This document shows, one piece after another, positions 6,395-12,571 of a stretch of DNA of 12,571 nt. The position numbers were made by a program, and so were the translations under genes. This DNA is from JAJTHY01 sp964458795 (GTDB taxonomy: Bacteria > Pseudomonadota > Alphaproteobacteria > Rickettsiales > Midichloriaceae). The first letter of the stretch is position 1, and every line of letters starts with the position of its first letter. The stretch is taken from positions 1 to 12,571 of the forward strand of contig CAYWJW010000047.1 in assembly GCA_964458795.1 (NCBI GenBank), given 5' to 3'. The notes beneath the pieces were generated by a model, which saw nothing but the letters and a program-made list of their open reading frames with translations, searched no databases and had not been told where the DNA came from.

Positions 6395-7687
6395 ATGGTT
6401 TACATGCCACATTGGCCAATCCCAAACGTAAAAAACAATATCATGCTAGGTCTTGAGCGCGTGAGCGAGCTGCTTACACGCCTAGATAACCCTCAAAATA
6501 AATTACCACCAGTAATCCACGTATCCGGCACCAATGGTAAAGGCTCTACCATTGCATACCTGAAGGCTATCTTCGAAGCAGCTGGGTATCGCGTGCATCG
6601 TTACATATCACCACATATAGTGCGCTTCAACGAACGCATAATGCTTGCAGGATGCGAGATTAGCGATCCACAACTTTATGCGTTTATTGAAGAAACCCGC
6701 CTGGCAGCGGAAGGCTTGCATATGACTTTTTTTGAAGCTACTACTGCCTGTGCATTACTAGCATTTTCAAGAGTTCCAGCAGATGTGCTTTTGCTCGAAG
6801 TTGGCATGGGAGGCCGCTTGGATGCAACTAACGTTATAGATTCACCACTCCTTTCTATTATTACTTCTATAAGCTATGACCACATGGAATACCTAGGAGA
6901 TACTGTGGCCAAAATAGCTTATGAAAAAGCTGGTATTATAAAACCAGGGCATCCATGCGTCTCATCATGGCAAATGGCTGATGCCATGGAAGTCATCACT
7001 AAGAAGTGCCTTGAAGCTAACTCAGAGCTATTCGCTTGTGGAAGAGATTGGAATTTTGAAGTAAATGAGGAAGGCTTCATTTTTCACAATTACAAGGATG
7101 CTCTTAGCTTGCAACTACCAAAACCATCACTTATAGGGCTACACCAAATAATAAATGCTTCCACAGCAGCCGCTGCCTGCACTCGTTATTTAAACCAACA
7201 CTTTAACATAGACTTAAACCACATAAAGCATGGCCTTACAGCAACCACTTGGCCAGCACGTATGCAGAAAATAACCACAGGCATTCTTTATGAAATGCTG
7301 CCTGAGGGTTTTGAGCTCTGGGTCGACGGCGCTCATAACACAGGTGGTGCACAAATGATTTCCGCAACCATAGCCAATCTATGGAAAGATAAGCCCACAT
7401 ATTTAATCAATGGTCGCACTGGAGATAGAGATATTAAAGGGTATCTTGAATACTTTAAAGGCATTGTAGAGTTCGTATGCGGCGTGCGAGTTTTAAGCGA
7501 ACCAAAAGGCGAGCTTGCCGAAAACATAGCGACTGGCGCTAAAGAAGCTGGACTTAAGGCCTATGCATGCGACAGCATAAAAGATGCAGTCACACTTATA
7601 CTTTCAAATGCGAAACAGCCATCCAGAATCCTAGTAACCGGTTCCTTATATTTAGCTGCTGATATACAATTGGCAAATAGCAATTAA
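6395..7687 (+). CDS. folC: Bifunctional folylpolyglutamate synthase / dihydrofolate synthase FolC
   Basis: Mur-ligase-family ATP enzyme that adds glutamate to dihydropteroate and to folates in the cytoplasm. The 430-residue length is normal. Motifs are VIHVSGTNGKGST (40-52, P-loop), SPHIVRFNERI (72-82), FFEATTACALLAF (112-124), LEVGMGGRLDATNV (134-147), SYDHMEYLGD (160-169), the EKAGIIK lysine region (177-183) and the C-domain DGAHN (311-315). Two starts are possible: ATG 6395 or the in-frame ATG at 6404, which gives the MPHWP beginning seen in related enzymes. Neither has a clear Shine-Dalgarno. The gene is divergent from kdsA and followed 39 nt later by asd, whose promoter overlaps its 3' end. 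MurC-F ligases are excluded by the folate-type motifs. Confidence 0.93.
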   Translation: MVYMPHWPIPNVKNNIMLGLERVSELLTRLDNPQNKLPPVIHVSGTNGKGSTIAYLKAIFEAAGYRVHRYISPHIVRFNERIMLAGCEISDPQLYAFIEETRLAAEGLHMTFFEATTACALLAFSRVPADVLLLEVGMGGRLDATNVIDSPLLSIITSISYDHMEYLGDTVAKIAYEKAGIIKPGHPCVSSWQMADAMEVITKKCLEANSELFACGRDWNFEVNEEGFIFHNYKDALSLQLPKPSLIGLHQIINASTAAAACTRYLNQHFNIDLNHIKHGLTATTWPARMQKITTGILYEMLPEGFELWVDGAHNTGGAQMISATIANLWKDKPTYLINGRTGDRDIKGYLEYFKGIVEFVCGVRVLSEPKGELAENIATGAKEAGLKAYACDSIKDAVTLILSNAKQPSRILVTGSLYLAADIQLANSN

Positions 7688-7698
7688 TACCATATAAT
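7670..7698 (+). promoter_or_regulatory. Strong sigma-70-type promoter for asd
   Basis: TTGGCA (7670-7675), a 17-nt spacer and TATAAT (7693-7698): the best promoter match in the window. The -35 lies in the last codons of folC. Predicted leader is about 20 nt, containing the Shine-Dalgarno AAGTGAG. It allows asd and the gene after it to be expressed independently of folC. Confidence 0.7.
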
Positions 7699-7726
7699 CA
7701 CTACACCAATTATAAGTGAGACTATT

Positions 7727-8737
7727 ATGAGCTATAATGTTGCAGTCGTAGGCGCTACCGGCAATGTAGGCAGAGAGCTATTACACATTCTTGCTGAGCG
7801 TAAATTCCCAATAAACAATCTTTATGCACTGGCGTCCGAAAATTCCTTAGGCAAGAAGATAAGTTTCGGTGATGCTACCATTGAAGTCAGAAATCTAGCA
7901 GGCTTTGACTTTAACTTAGTAGACATCGCACTATTCTCCGCTGGATCTGAAGTATCAGCAGAATATGCCCCTATTGCAGCAGAAAATGCCATTGTTATTG
8001 ATAATACTTCTCATTTCAGACTGAATGATAATATTCCATTAATAGTAACAGAAGTAAATCTAGACCAGTTAGATACTTATAAAACTACTAACATAATCGC
8101 CAATCCCAATTGTGCGGTGATGCAACTCATGGTAGCTCTGAAACCTTTACACGATGCTTGTCGCATTAAAAGGATTGTGGTCACTACTTTGCAGTCTGTA
8201 TCAGGAGCAGGCACTGGTGCTATGGATGAGCTTTTCAACCAGACCAAAGCTCGTTTTATGGGCGATAAAACACCAGCGAAAGTATTTCCAAAACAGATAG
8301 CCTTCAATATTTTGCCTCACATAGGAGACTTTGATGCAGAAGGCAACACTGCCGAAGAACTAAAAATAACTCAGGAAATTCAAAAAATTCTAAGCCCCGA
8401 TATTTGCGTTTCAGCTACTTGCGTTCGTATCCCGGTATTTATAGGGCACAGCGAGTCGGTCAACGTAGAGTTTGAACATCCAATTTCTGCACAAATGGCA
8501 CGTGAGCTTTTAGAAAATGCTCCCGGGGTTATTCTTATGGACGACCCAGAAGCCCCTCTTAATTATATAACTCCTATTGAGTGTGTAGGCGACGACTACG
8601 TCTATGTATCTCGCATCAGAGATGATATTTCCGCCCACAACTGCCTGAACTTGTGGGTAGTTTCAGACAACTTAAGAAAGGGTGCAGCTTTAAATGCTGT
8701 ACAAATTGCTGAAGAACTTGTAAAAAATTATATCTAG
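7727..8737 (+). CDS. asd: Aspartate-semialdehyde dehydrogenase
   Basis: NADP-dependent cytoplasmic enzyme turning aspartyl-4-phosphate into aspartate semialdehyde, feeding diaminopimelate for peptidoglycan and, where the branches exist, lysine and threonine. The 336 residues show the nucleotide-binding VAVVGATGNVGRELL (5-19), FSAGSEVS (70-77), DNTSHFR (92-98), the catalytic-cysteine motif NPNCAVMQ (126-133, Cys129; usually NPNCST), QSVSGAGTGA (156-165), and RIPVFIGHSE (234-243) with the acid/base His241. Shine-Dalgarno AAGTGAG is 6 nt before the ATG. The replacement of Ser-Thr by Ala-Val after the active-site cysteine is mild and does not suggest inactivity. The pentapeptide-repeat gene follows after 20 nt and is probably co-transcribed. 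Confidence 0.96.
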   Translation: MSYNVAVVGATGNVGRELLHILAERKFPINNLYALASENSLGKKISFGDATIEVRNLAGFDFNLVDIALFSAGSEVSAEYAPIAAENAIVIDNTSHFRLNDNIPLIVTEVNLDQLDTYKTTNIIANPNCAVMQLMVALKPLHDACRIKRIVVTTLQSVSGAGTGAMDELFNQTKARFMGDKTPAKVFPKQIAFNILPHIGDFDAEGNTAEELKITQEIQKILSPDICVSATCVRIPVFIGHSESVNVEFEHPISAQMARELLENAPGVILMDDPEAPLNYITPIECVGDDYVYVSRIRDDISAHNCLNLWVVSDNLRKGAALNAVQIAEELVKNYI

Positions 8738-8757
8738 AGAAGCTATATAGATTTCAA

Positions 8758-9966
8758 ATGAGTTTGCGAATTGCAGTTTGGATTTTGTTACCAATACTTT
8801 TAGCGCTTCAAACAGCGCAAGCTCAGGATAAGCATGCCTCTAAAAGCACTGTTGCCAAGAAGCTGAGCGCAACTAAGCAGACAGCGTCTAAAGCATCTCG
8901 TGGCAAAATCCTTCAATACTTAAATCGTCAACGATCTGAGGGTGCAACTATACAGCTCACTAATGAGCTAGGGTATGACTTTTCCGGTTTAGATTTATCC
9001 AACATAAACTTTTCTAATTCCGAAATAATTAATGCAAATTTTAGTAACTCTAATTTAAGTAGCTCAGATTTTAGTAATGCATTTGCTGAAGATTGTAACT
9101 TCAGTGGTGCAACATTGGTCAAAGTTAACTTCTCTAATGCTACTATTGCTTCCTCAAAATTTGTGAGCAGTAACATGCAAGAAGTTATCTTTAATTCCAC
9201 TTTCGCTGAAGGGGCGAATTTTAGTGAAGCAAATCTATCTAAGAGCCTTGGGAGCGACCCTAATTTTGAAGAAGCAAACTTCTCTTTAGCTACTCTGACC
9301 CATGTATCATTTCAAAACGGCAATTTTGCAGGAGCTAATTTGAAGGATGTTGACGCAATAAATGCAGAGTTTAAGTTTTCTAACTTCAATAGAGCCGACT
9401 TATCTGAGAGCAATTTTGCCAAGGCAAATTTCTATGCTTCCACATTTGCCAAAGTAACTGCCAAGGACTCAAACTTCACTGATACCATATTATTTGCCAC
9501 CAACTTCCCAAAAGCTAATCTTGATAGATCCGATCTGAGCAGGGCCTATGCAGAAGCAACTGTTTTCACCGGAGCATCTTTGGTAGATACAAAATTACCC
9601 GGCATTAAGCTAGAGGATGCAACTCTGGATAACACCATGCTTACAAATGCCGATATGAAGATGGCAGTTCTTACTAATACATCTGTACTTGGATCCACAT
9701 TACAGAGAGTAGATTTATCATCTAGCATCCTCAAGGGCGTTAACTTTTCTGATTCAAATATCACATATGCCACGTTGCAAAGCGTGTTCGGAGCAAATGT
9801 AAATTTCAGCAACTGCGATTTATCTTATACCACTATAAGTGATTCTAAACTCCAGAATGTGATATTCGATAACGCCAAAACCGATACCATGATTTTGCAG
9901 AATAATGAGATCCAACAAGCACGCGGTGCTAATGCACTATTGCAGAGTAGGCTGGGTGCAAAATAA
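8758..9966 (+). CDS. Exported pentapeptide-repeat protein
   Basis: 402 residues. A Sec-type signal peptide covers 1-22: short basic start, hydrophobic core 5-19, cleavage likely after Ala-Gln-Ala. A Lys/Ser/Thr-rich linker (23-50) and a short helical-looking segment (50-73) follow. From Phe75 to Arg389 the protein can be cut into 63 consecutive five-residue units of type [F/L/I]-x-x-[A/S/V]-[N/D/x] without a single insertion, then a 13-residue tail. This predicts a right-handed quadrilateral beta-helix of nearly 16 coils, in the periplasm or outside. The first half is rich in Ser and Asn. No enzymatic or anchor domain is visible. Known cytoplasmic relatives (Qnr, MfpA) protect gyrase, but an exported one cannot be assumed to do that. 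It is probably co-transcribed with asd; its stop codon abuts that of gltX. Function unknown. Confidence 0.88.
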   Translation: MSLRIAVWILLPILLALQTAQAQDKHASKSTVAKKLSATKQTASKASRGKILQYLNRQRSEGATIQLTNELGYDFSGLDLSNINFSNSEIINANFSNSNLSSSDFSNAFAEDCNFSGATLVKVNFSNATIASSKFVSSNMQEVIFNSTFAEGANFSEANLSKSLGSDPNFEEANFSLATLTHVSFQNGNFAGANLKDVDAINAEFKFSNFNRADLSESNFAKANFYASTFAKVTAKDSNFTDTILFATNFPKANLDRSDLSRAYAEATVFTGASLVDTKLPGIKLEDATLDNTMLTNADMKMAVLTNTSVLGSTLQRVDLSSSILKGVNFSDSNITYATLQSVFGANVNFSNCDLSYTTISDSKLQNVIFDNAKTDTMILQNNEIQQARGANALLQSRLGAK

Positions 9967-11379
9967 TTAACTATTCCCCTGCTTTTTCTCTTCCTTTATA
10001 GTACTTATATGCGCCTTAACTATATCAATTTTCTTACGCATTGCTGATAAACTACTTTTACTTTCGCTCATAAGTCTTTTCAACACCTTATCGCGGCCTA
10101 AGATCGGCAACAGATTCTTTAGTTCTGGACCATGCTCTTCACCAGTTAGTGCAAGTCTAATAGGCCTGAATAGTTCTTTTCCACTCCTTCCAGTCTCGGT
10201 CTTTATTTTATCCACCCAAATATTCCAAGTGTTTTCATCCCAGTTATCAGCATCGGGAAGAAGTGAAGCCGCCTTAGCTACAAATTCTGCATCTACTATT
10301 TTTGGAGAGAATTCGTCACTACATATATTCCACCAGTCTTGTGCATCCCTAGCTAGTTCTAAATTTGGGCGCACTCGGTACCAAAATTCTTCAGGGATTG
10401 CATCCGACATATATTGCTTAGCTTCCATATAGCCTAAGTCACGCGTGAGTTTGGTATTAATACGCTCAAGCTCTACAATATTGTAAGTTGTAGGAGCCTT
10501 ACTGAAGCTCGCAAGTGATAGTTCAGCCACAAGTTCATCCAAATTATGACGGAATTCAACCGGCGCTGAGGTCCCAATTTTAGCCAAGAAACTATTTATG
10601 GCCATCGGATGGATTCCAGCATCCCTAAGCGATGCAATATCAAACCCACCAAGGCGCTTGGATATCTCTCCATCCTTAGCCTTCAACAAAGCCAGATGAC
10701 CAAACCTTGGGGGTAGTGCGCCAAGGGCTGCAAACATTTGGATGTGAACAGCACTGTTGGTTATATGGTCCTCACCTCTTATTATGTCCGTTATTCTGAG
10801 ATCGATATCGTCTGCAACTGAAGCTATCATATAGGTCATTGTGCCATCAGCTCTTATCAAAACTGGGTCTCCAATATTTTTAGGATCAAAGTGCATATCC
10901 CCCTTTATAGCATCATCCCAATCAATACTTGATTCGTTCATTAGGAATCTGTAGTGAGGGTTAGTTTTAGCAGCCAGCATCTGCCTCTCTTCGGTCGTAA
11001 GTTTTAGAGCGCTACGATCATAAATTGGTGGAAGATTACGAGATAGTGCAACTTTCTTTTTAACTTCAAGCTCTTCAGTACTTTCAAAGCATGGATAGAG
11101 GCGGCCAGATTCAATCAGCTTATTTTTGGCTGACTCATGCAAATCTGTACGCTTGGATTGATAATATATTTCATCCCAATGTAGCCCCAGCCACTCCATA
11201 TCTCGCAAAATACCATCAATATATTCCTGCTTGGAACGCTCGCGATCAGTGTCATCTATTCTTAAAATAAACTTACCACCCTTAGCTCTTGCAAAAAGCC
11301 AGTTGATAAGAGCAGTTCTTATGTTCCCAACATGCAGGTAACCAGTAGGTGATGGGGCGAATCTTGTAATAGTACTCAT
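9967..11379 (-). CDS. gltX: Glutamyl-tRNA synthetase (GltX, SKRLG type)
   Basis: Class I aminoacyl-tRNA synthetase charging glutamate to tRNA in the cytoplasm. The 470 residues show the HIGH region FAPSPTGYLHVGN (7-19), LRIDDTDRERS (39-49), YMIASVADDID (183-193), RGEDHITNSA (201-210) and the KMSKS equivalent ISKRLGG (239-245), followed by MAINSFLAKIGTS (259-271). It has Cys97 but not the zinc-binding cysteine set of E. coli GluRS. Alphaproteobacteria often carry two GltX proteins, one of which charges tRNA-Gln for conversion by GatCAB; the SKRLG form resembles one of these classes, but which role this copy plays cannot be decided here. Upstream there is TATAAT on the minus strand (11417-11412) with a leader of about 25 nt; the ribosome site is weak. 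The stop is immediately adjacent to the convergent pentapeptide-repeat gene. Confidence 0.96.
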   Translation of the reverse strand: MSTITRFAPSPTGYLHVGNIRTALINWLFARAKGGKFILRIDDTDRERSKQEYIDGILRDMEWLGLHWDEIYYQSKRTDLHESAKNKLIESGRLYPCFESTEELEVKKKVALSRNLPPIYDRSALKLTTEERQMLAAKTNPHYRFLMNESSIDWDDAIKGDMHFDPKNIGDPVLIRADGTMTYMIASVADDIDLRITDIIRGEDHITNSAVHIQMFAALGALPPRFGHLALLKAKDGEISKRLGGFDIASLRDAGIHPMAINSFLAKIGTSAPVEFRHNLDELVAELSLASFSKAPTTYNIVELERINTKLTRDLGYMEAKQYMSDAIPEEFWYRVRPNLELARDAQDWWNICSDEFSPKIVDAEFVAKAASLLPDADNWDENTWNIWVDKIKTETGRSGKELFRPIRLALTGEEHGPELKNLLPILGRDKVLKRLMSESKSSLSAMRKKIDIVKAHISTIKEEKKQGNS

Positions 11380-11411
11380 ATATATAGTTTCATCATTATT
11401 CTCGTAGCCAA

Positions 11412-11417
11412 ATTATA
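11412..11417 (-). promoter_or_regulatory. -10 box for gltX
   Basis: TATAAT on the minus strand, 32 nt before the gltX ATG. The 17-nt spacer would be the T-run of the upstream terminator, and the -35 position (CTAGCA) is poor. Terminator and promoter are thus back to back. Confidence 0.45.
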
Positions 11418-11426
11418 TCTACAATC

Positions 11427-11478
11427 AAAAAAAATGCTAGCAGTTAAGCATAGTATGGGTCTTGGTATTATTAACTGC
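11427..11478 (-). terminator. Intrinsic terminator of the small membrane-protein gene
   Basis: On the minus strand an 8-bp perfect stem GCAGTTAA/TTAACTGC (11478-11471 and 11446-11439) overlaps the stop codon and is followed after 5 nt by TTTTTTTT (11434-11427). A competing smaller hairpin, ATGCT/AGCAT, sits directly against the T-run. Its 24-nt loop contains ATACCAAGACCCA, complementary to sequence just upstream of the same gene. Confidence 0.6.
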
Positions 11479-11783
11479 GCGACGGCAACCCTTGTTCTGG
11501 TGAGGCATAGTATGATGTGTACAACTTATTGAATATTCCACTTACAGATTCACTCAAGTCAGCTCTACCGAATTCAGTATCACTAATTAAACACGCTCCC
11601 GTTAAAAGGGTAAGACTAAATGCAAGCAAAACTAAGCGGACGCGAGGAGTCTGGCCCAATACAAGCCCACATAATCCTAATACTCCTATCGTGCCTATAG
11701 CCGCTGCATTCGAACCCGGTACTGGCACAGAAAATAATTTAGAATTCATATGACACACTTTTCTTATCTTATACCAAGACCCA
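11456..11783. repeat. 13-bp perfect inverted repeat around the small membrane-protein gene
   Basis: TGGGTCTTGGTAT at 11456-11468 on the + strand and its exact complement at 11771-11783. The left copy lies in the terminator loop, the right copy at the end of the long hairpin and over a possible -10 box (TATAAG). No flanking target-site duplication is visible. Chance is possible for a 13-mer in a window of this size, less so for a pair this close. Confidence 0.4.
11471..11749 (-). CDS. Hypothetical small protein with two membrane helices
   Basis: I do not recognise a family. From the ATG at 11749 it has 92 residues: a short N-terminus with VPVPG (8-12), a hydrophobic Gly/Leu-rich helix (about 14-32), a short basic loop with Arg36 and Arg38, a second helix (about 38-56) ending in TGAC, then a polar C-terminal domain (57-92) with two acidic patches and a Tyr-rich stretch. 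An in-frame ATG at 11809 would add 20 residues, but it lies beside a long hairpin and the added residues look non-native; I therefore prefer the shorter form, although its Shine-Dalgarno is weak. A terminator overlaps its stop codon, which supports a transcribed gene. The Cys at 53 is not in a proper lipobox. It lies between a TAXI receptor gene and gltX, with no obvious functional link. Confidence 0.5.
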   Translation of the reverse strand: MNSKLFSVPVPGSNAAAIGTIGVLGLCGLVLGQTPRVRLVLLAFSLTLLTGACLISDTEFGRADLSESVSGIFNKLYTSYYASPEQGLPSRS

Positions 11784-11877
11784 CAAATAATTAAGTGAAT
11801 GCGCCTCATCTTTTGATTTTTTTAGTCGTCGCGGAACACCAAAATCTATCGCGCATTCCCTTAATTATTTATGGGCC
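11778..11877 (-). ncRNA. Long imperfect hairpin element in intergenic region
   Basis: Two 27-nt arms (11778-11804 and 11851-11877) are inverted repeats of each other at 24 of 27 positions, separated by a 46-nt loop that holds a second stem, GATTTT/AAAATC (11815-11820 and 11841-11846). In minus-strand RNA two of the three mismatches become G-U pairs, leaving one G-A, whereas the plus-strand RNA has three true mismatches. This favours a structured RNA on the strand of the flanking genes. It may also be a palindromic mobile element of the Rickettsia RPE kind, or a processing or attenuation structure. There is no U-tract after it. Confidence 0.5.
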
Positions 11878-11913
11878 TTTATTATATTTATTAATATACT
11901 CCTCTATTTTGGG

Positions 11914-11945
11914 CAATGGAAGTCCCTAGTGAAAATATTTTTCAC
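11914..11945 (-). repeat. Third copy of the importer 3' motif
   Basis: On the minus strand, GTGAAAAATATTTTCAC (a 7-bp palindrome with a 3-nt loop) followed at once by TAGGGACTTCCATTG. CAATGGAAGTCCCT (+ strand) is identical to the copy after symporter A, and the adjoining A/T palindrome corresponds to that after both symporters. Here it lies about 50 nt past the TAXI receptor stop. Confidence 0.55.
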
Positions 11946-11967
11946 CTGTTTTCTTTATCTGGCTTAA

Positions 11968-11991
11968 CGGGTGAAGGCAAGGATTTGCCCG
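11968..11991 (-). terminator. Weak hairpin after the TAXI receptor gene
   Basis: GGCAA/TTGCC with a 4-nt loop, with alternative CGGG/CCCG pairing around it, begins a few nt past the stop codon. No T-run follows, so it may only stabilise the 3' end. Confidence 0.3.
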
Positions 11992-11993
11992 GG

Positions 11994-12571
11994 TTATTTC
12001 TTAACTAATCCCTTCTCTTCATAGTATTTTAGCGCACCCCTGTGATATGGCGCCGTTCTGCCTTCAGTCGCCATTTTTTCTGGATCAAGACCCGCAAAAA
12101 CTGGGTGCAGAGCTTTGAAAGCTTTGATGTTATCAAAAACAACTTTTGTCACATTGTAGACCGTATACTCGCTAACATCTGAACTTGTTACAAGAGTGGC
12201 TCTAACCCCAAACGTATGAATATCATTTGGTACTCCGTTGTATAGTCCACCTGGAATTATAGTATTGGAAAACTCAGGGTTGCCAGCAACAAACTTTTTT
12301 ATCTTATCATCATCTGCATTTAGGATTTTTATATCACACATAGTGCTTACTTCCTGAACTAATCCATTTGGGTGACCAGTCGCAAGCAGCATAACATCTA
12401 TATTACCGTTACATAAAGCCTTTGATTGTTCTGCTGGTGGAAGCGCAGATAAGCTTTTGAAGTCGGCTTTGGTCCAATTCTTTGCTTTCATAACATCTTC
12501 CATAGTAGCTCTAATTCCAGATCCCTCAGGTCCTATATTTACTATATGGTCTCTTATATCATCAAATTTAT
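11994..12571 (-). CDS. TAXI-family TRAP transporter solute receptor, C-terminal part (5' end outside window)
   Basis: Periplasmic substrate-binding protein of the TAXI class (TRAP-associated extracytoplasmic immunogenic protein), which delivers a carboxylate-type solute to a TRAP membrane permease. The frame is open to the right edge: upstream of the Met at 12503 it continues as IRDHIVNIGPEGSGIRATMED, so that Met is internal and 191 residues are visible of an expected total of about 320-340. Recognisable family features are GPEGSGIRAT, the Ala-Leu-Cys-Asn-Gly-Asn-Ile-Asp stretch (the usual 'G.iDa' strand), the PGGLYNGVPNDIHTFGV segment and the C-terminal HPGA-like YHRGALKYYEEKGL. The N-terminal signal peptide lies outside. 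No DctQ or DctM permease gene follows it; one could lie upstream. The gene is followed by the hairpin and repeat motifs of this gap. Confidence 0.87.
   Translation of the reverse strand, partial: KFDDIRDHIVNIGPEGSGIRATMEDVMKAKNWTKADFKSLSALPPAEQSKALCNGNIDVMLLATGHPNGLVQEVSTMCDIKILNADDDKIKKFVAGNPEFSNTIIPGGLYNGVPNDIHTFGVRATLVTSSDVSEYTVYNVTKVVFDNIKAFKALHPVFAGLDPEKMATEGRTAPYHRGALKYYEEKGLVKK

Larger units (their letters stand above)
11750..11993. other. 244-nt structured intergenic region
   Basis: Between the TAXI receptor and the small membrane protein there is no further gene. In order of minus-strand transcription it holds a weak hairpin, the A/T palindrome with AGGGACTTCCATTG, an A/T-rich stretch (TATTAATAAATATAATAA), the long 100-nt hairpin, the 13-bp repeat arm and a possible TATAAG -10 box (11773-11768) for the small gene. 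Confidence 0.6.

Noticed and set aside
9076..9590. Pentapeptide protein as a quinolone-resistance (Qnr-type) protein
   Set aside because: It has a signal peptide and a rod nearly twice the usual Qnr length without the Qnr loops; an export destination is inconsistent with gyrase binding.
11439..11478. GTTAAGC and the surrounding hairpin as an integron attC site of a gene cassette
   Set aside because: Only one arm matches the GTTRRRY/RYYYAAC core; the other gives GTTAATA. There is no integrase and no neighbouring cassette, while the T-run makes a terminator the simpler reading.
11778..11877. Terminal inverted repeats of an insertion sequence
   Set aside because: Only 46 nt lie between the arms, with no transposase and no target-site duplication; a MITE or palindromic repeat remains possible but is not shown.
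12501..12503. ATG at 12503 as the start of the TAXI gene
   Set aside because: The family motif GPEGSGIRAT lies upstream in the same open frame, so the gene continues beyond the window.

Overview
The window is an A+T-rich stretch of bacterial chromosome, densely coding with short gaps. The gene content points to a Gram-negative alphaproteobacterium, probably a Rickettsiales- or Holosporales-like host-associated lineage. Support includes the wording of the RodA C-terminus, a zinc-cysteine-poor GltX of the SKRLG type, KdsA for LPS core synthesis, and two closely related sodium/solute symporters in an otherwise housekeeping region. The assignment is inferred from protein wording; no 16S rRNA or other taxonomic marker lies in the window.

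Layout from left to right. (1) The 3' part of rodA, followed 3 nt later by trmB on the + strand. (2) A minus-strand block, listed from right to left as transcribed: kdsA and smpB (TGATG coupled), then two tandem sodium:solute symporter paralogues, each with its own near-identical promoter, then a 297-nt gap with a possible 41-codon remnant ORF, then a Gly-rich hypothetical gene that converges on trmB. (3) A divergent promoter region (6327-6394) between kdsA and folC. (4) A plus-strand run of folC, asd (with a strong promoter of its own) and an exported pentapeptide-repeat protein. (5) A minus-strand run, right to left: the C-terminal part of a TAXI-type TRAP solute receptor (running off the window), a structured intergenic region with a long hairpin, a small two-helix membrane protein, and gltX. 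The gltX stop codon directly abuts the stop codon of the pentapeptide-repeat gene.

Most genes serve envelope growth and core functions: cell elongation (RodA), Kdo for LPS (KdsA), aspartate semialdehyde for the diaminopimelate/lysine route (Asd), folate polyglutamylation (FolC), tRNA modification and charging (TrmB, GltX) and ribosome rescue (SmpB). The import genes (two SSS symporters, one TAXI receptor) fit a nutrient-scavenging lifestyle.

No defence system, CRISPR array, insertion sequence or tRNA was recognised. The points of most interest are: the symporter duplication, whose flanks are better conserved than its coding body; a shared 3' motif (AGGGACTTCCAT next to an A/T palindrome) after three importer genes; a roughly 100-nt hairpin whose pairing is better in the minus-strand RNA; and a periplasm-targeted repeat protein made of 63 unbroken pentapeptides.
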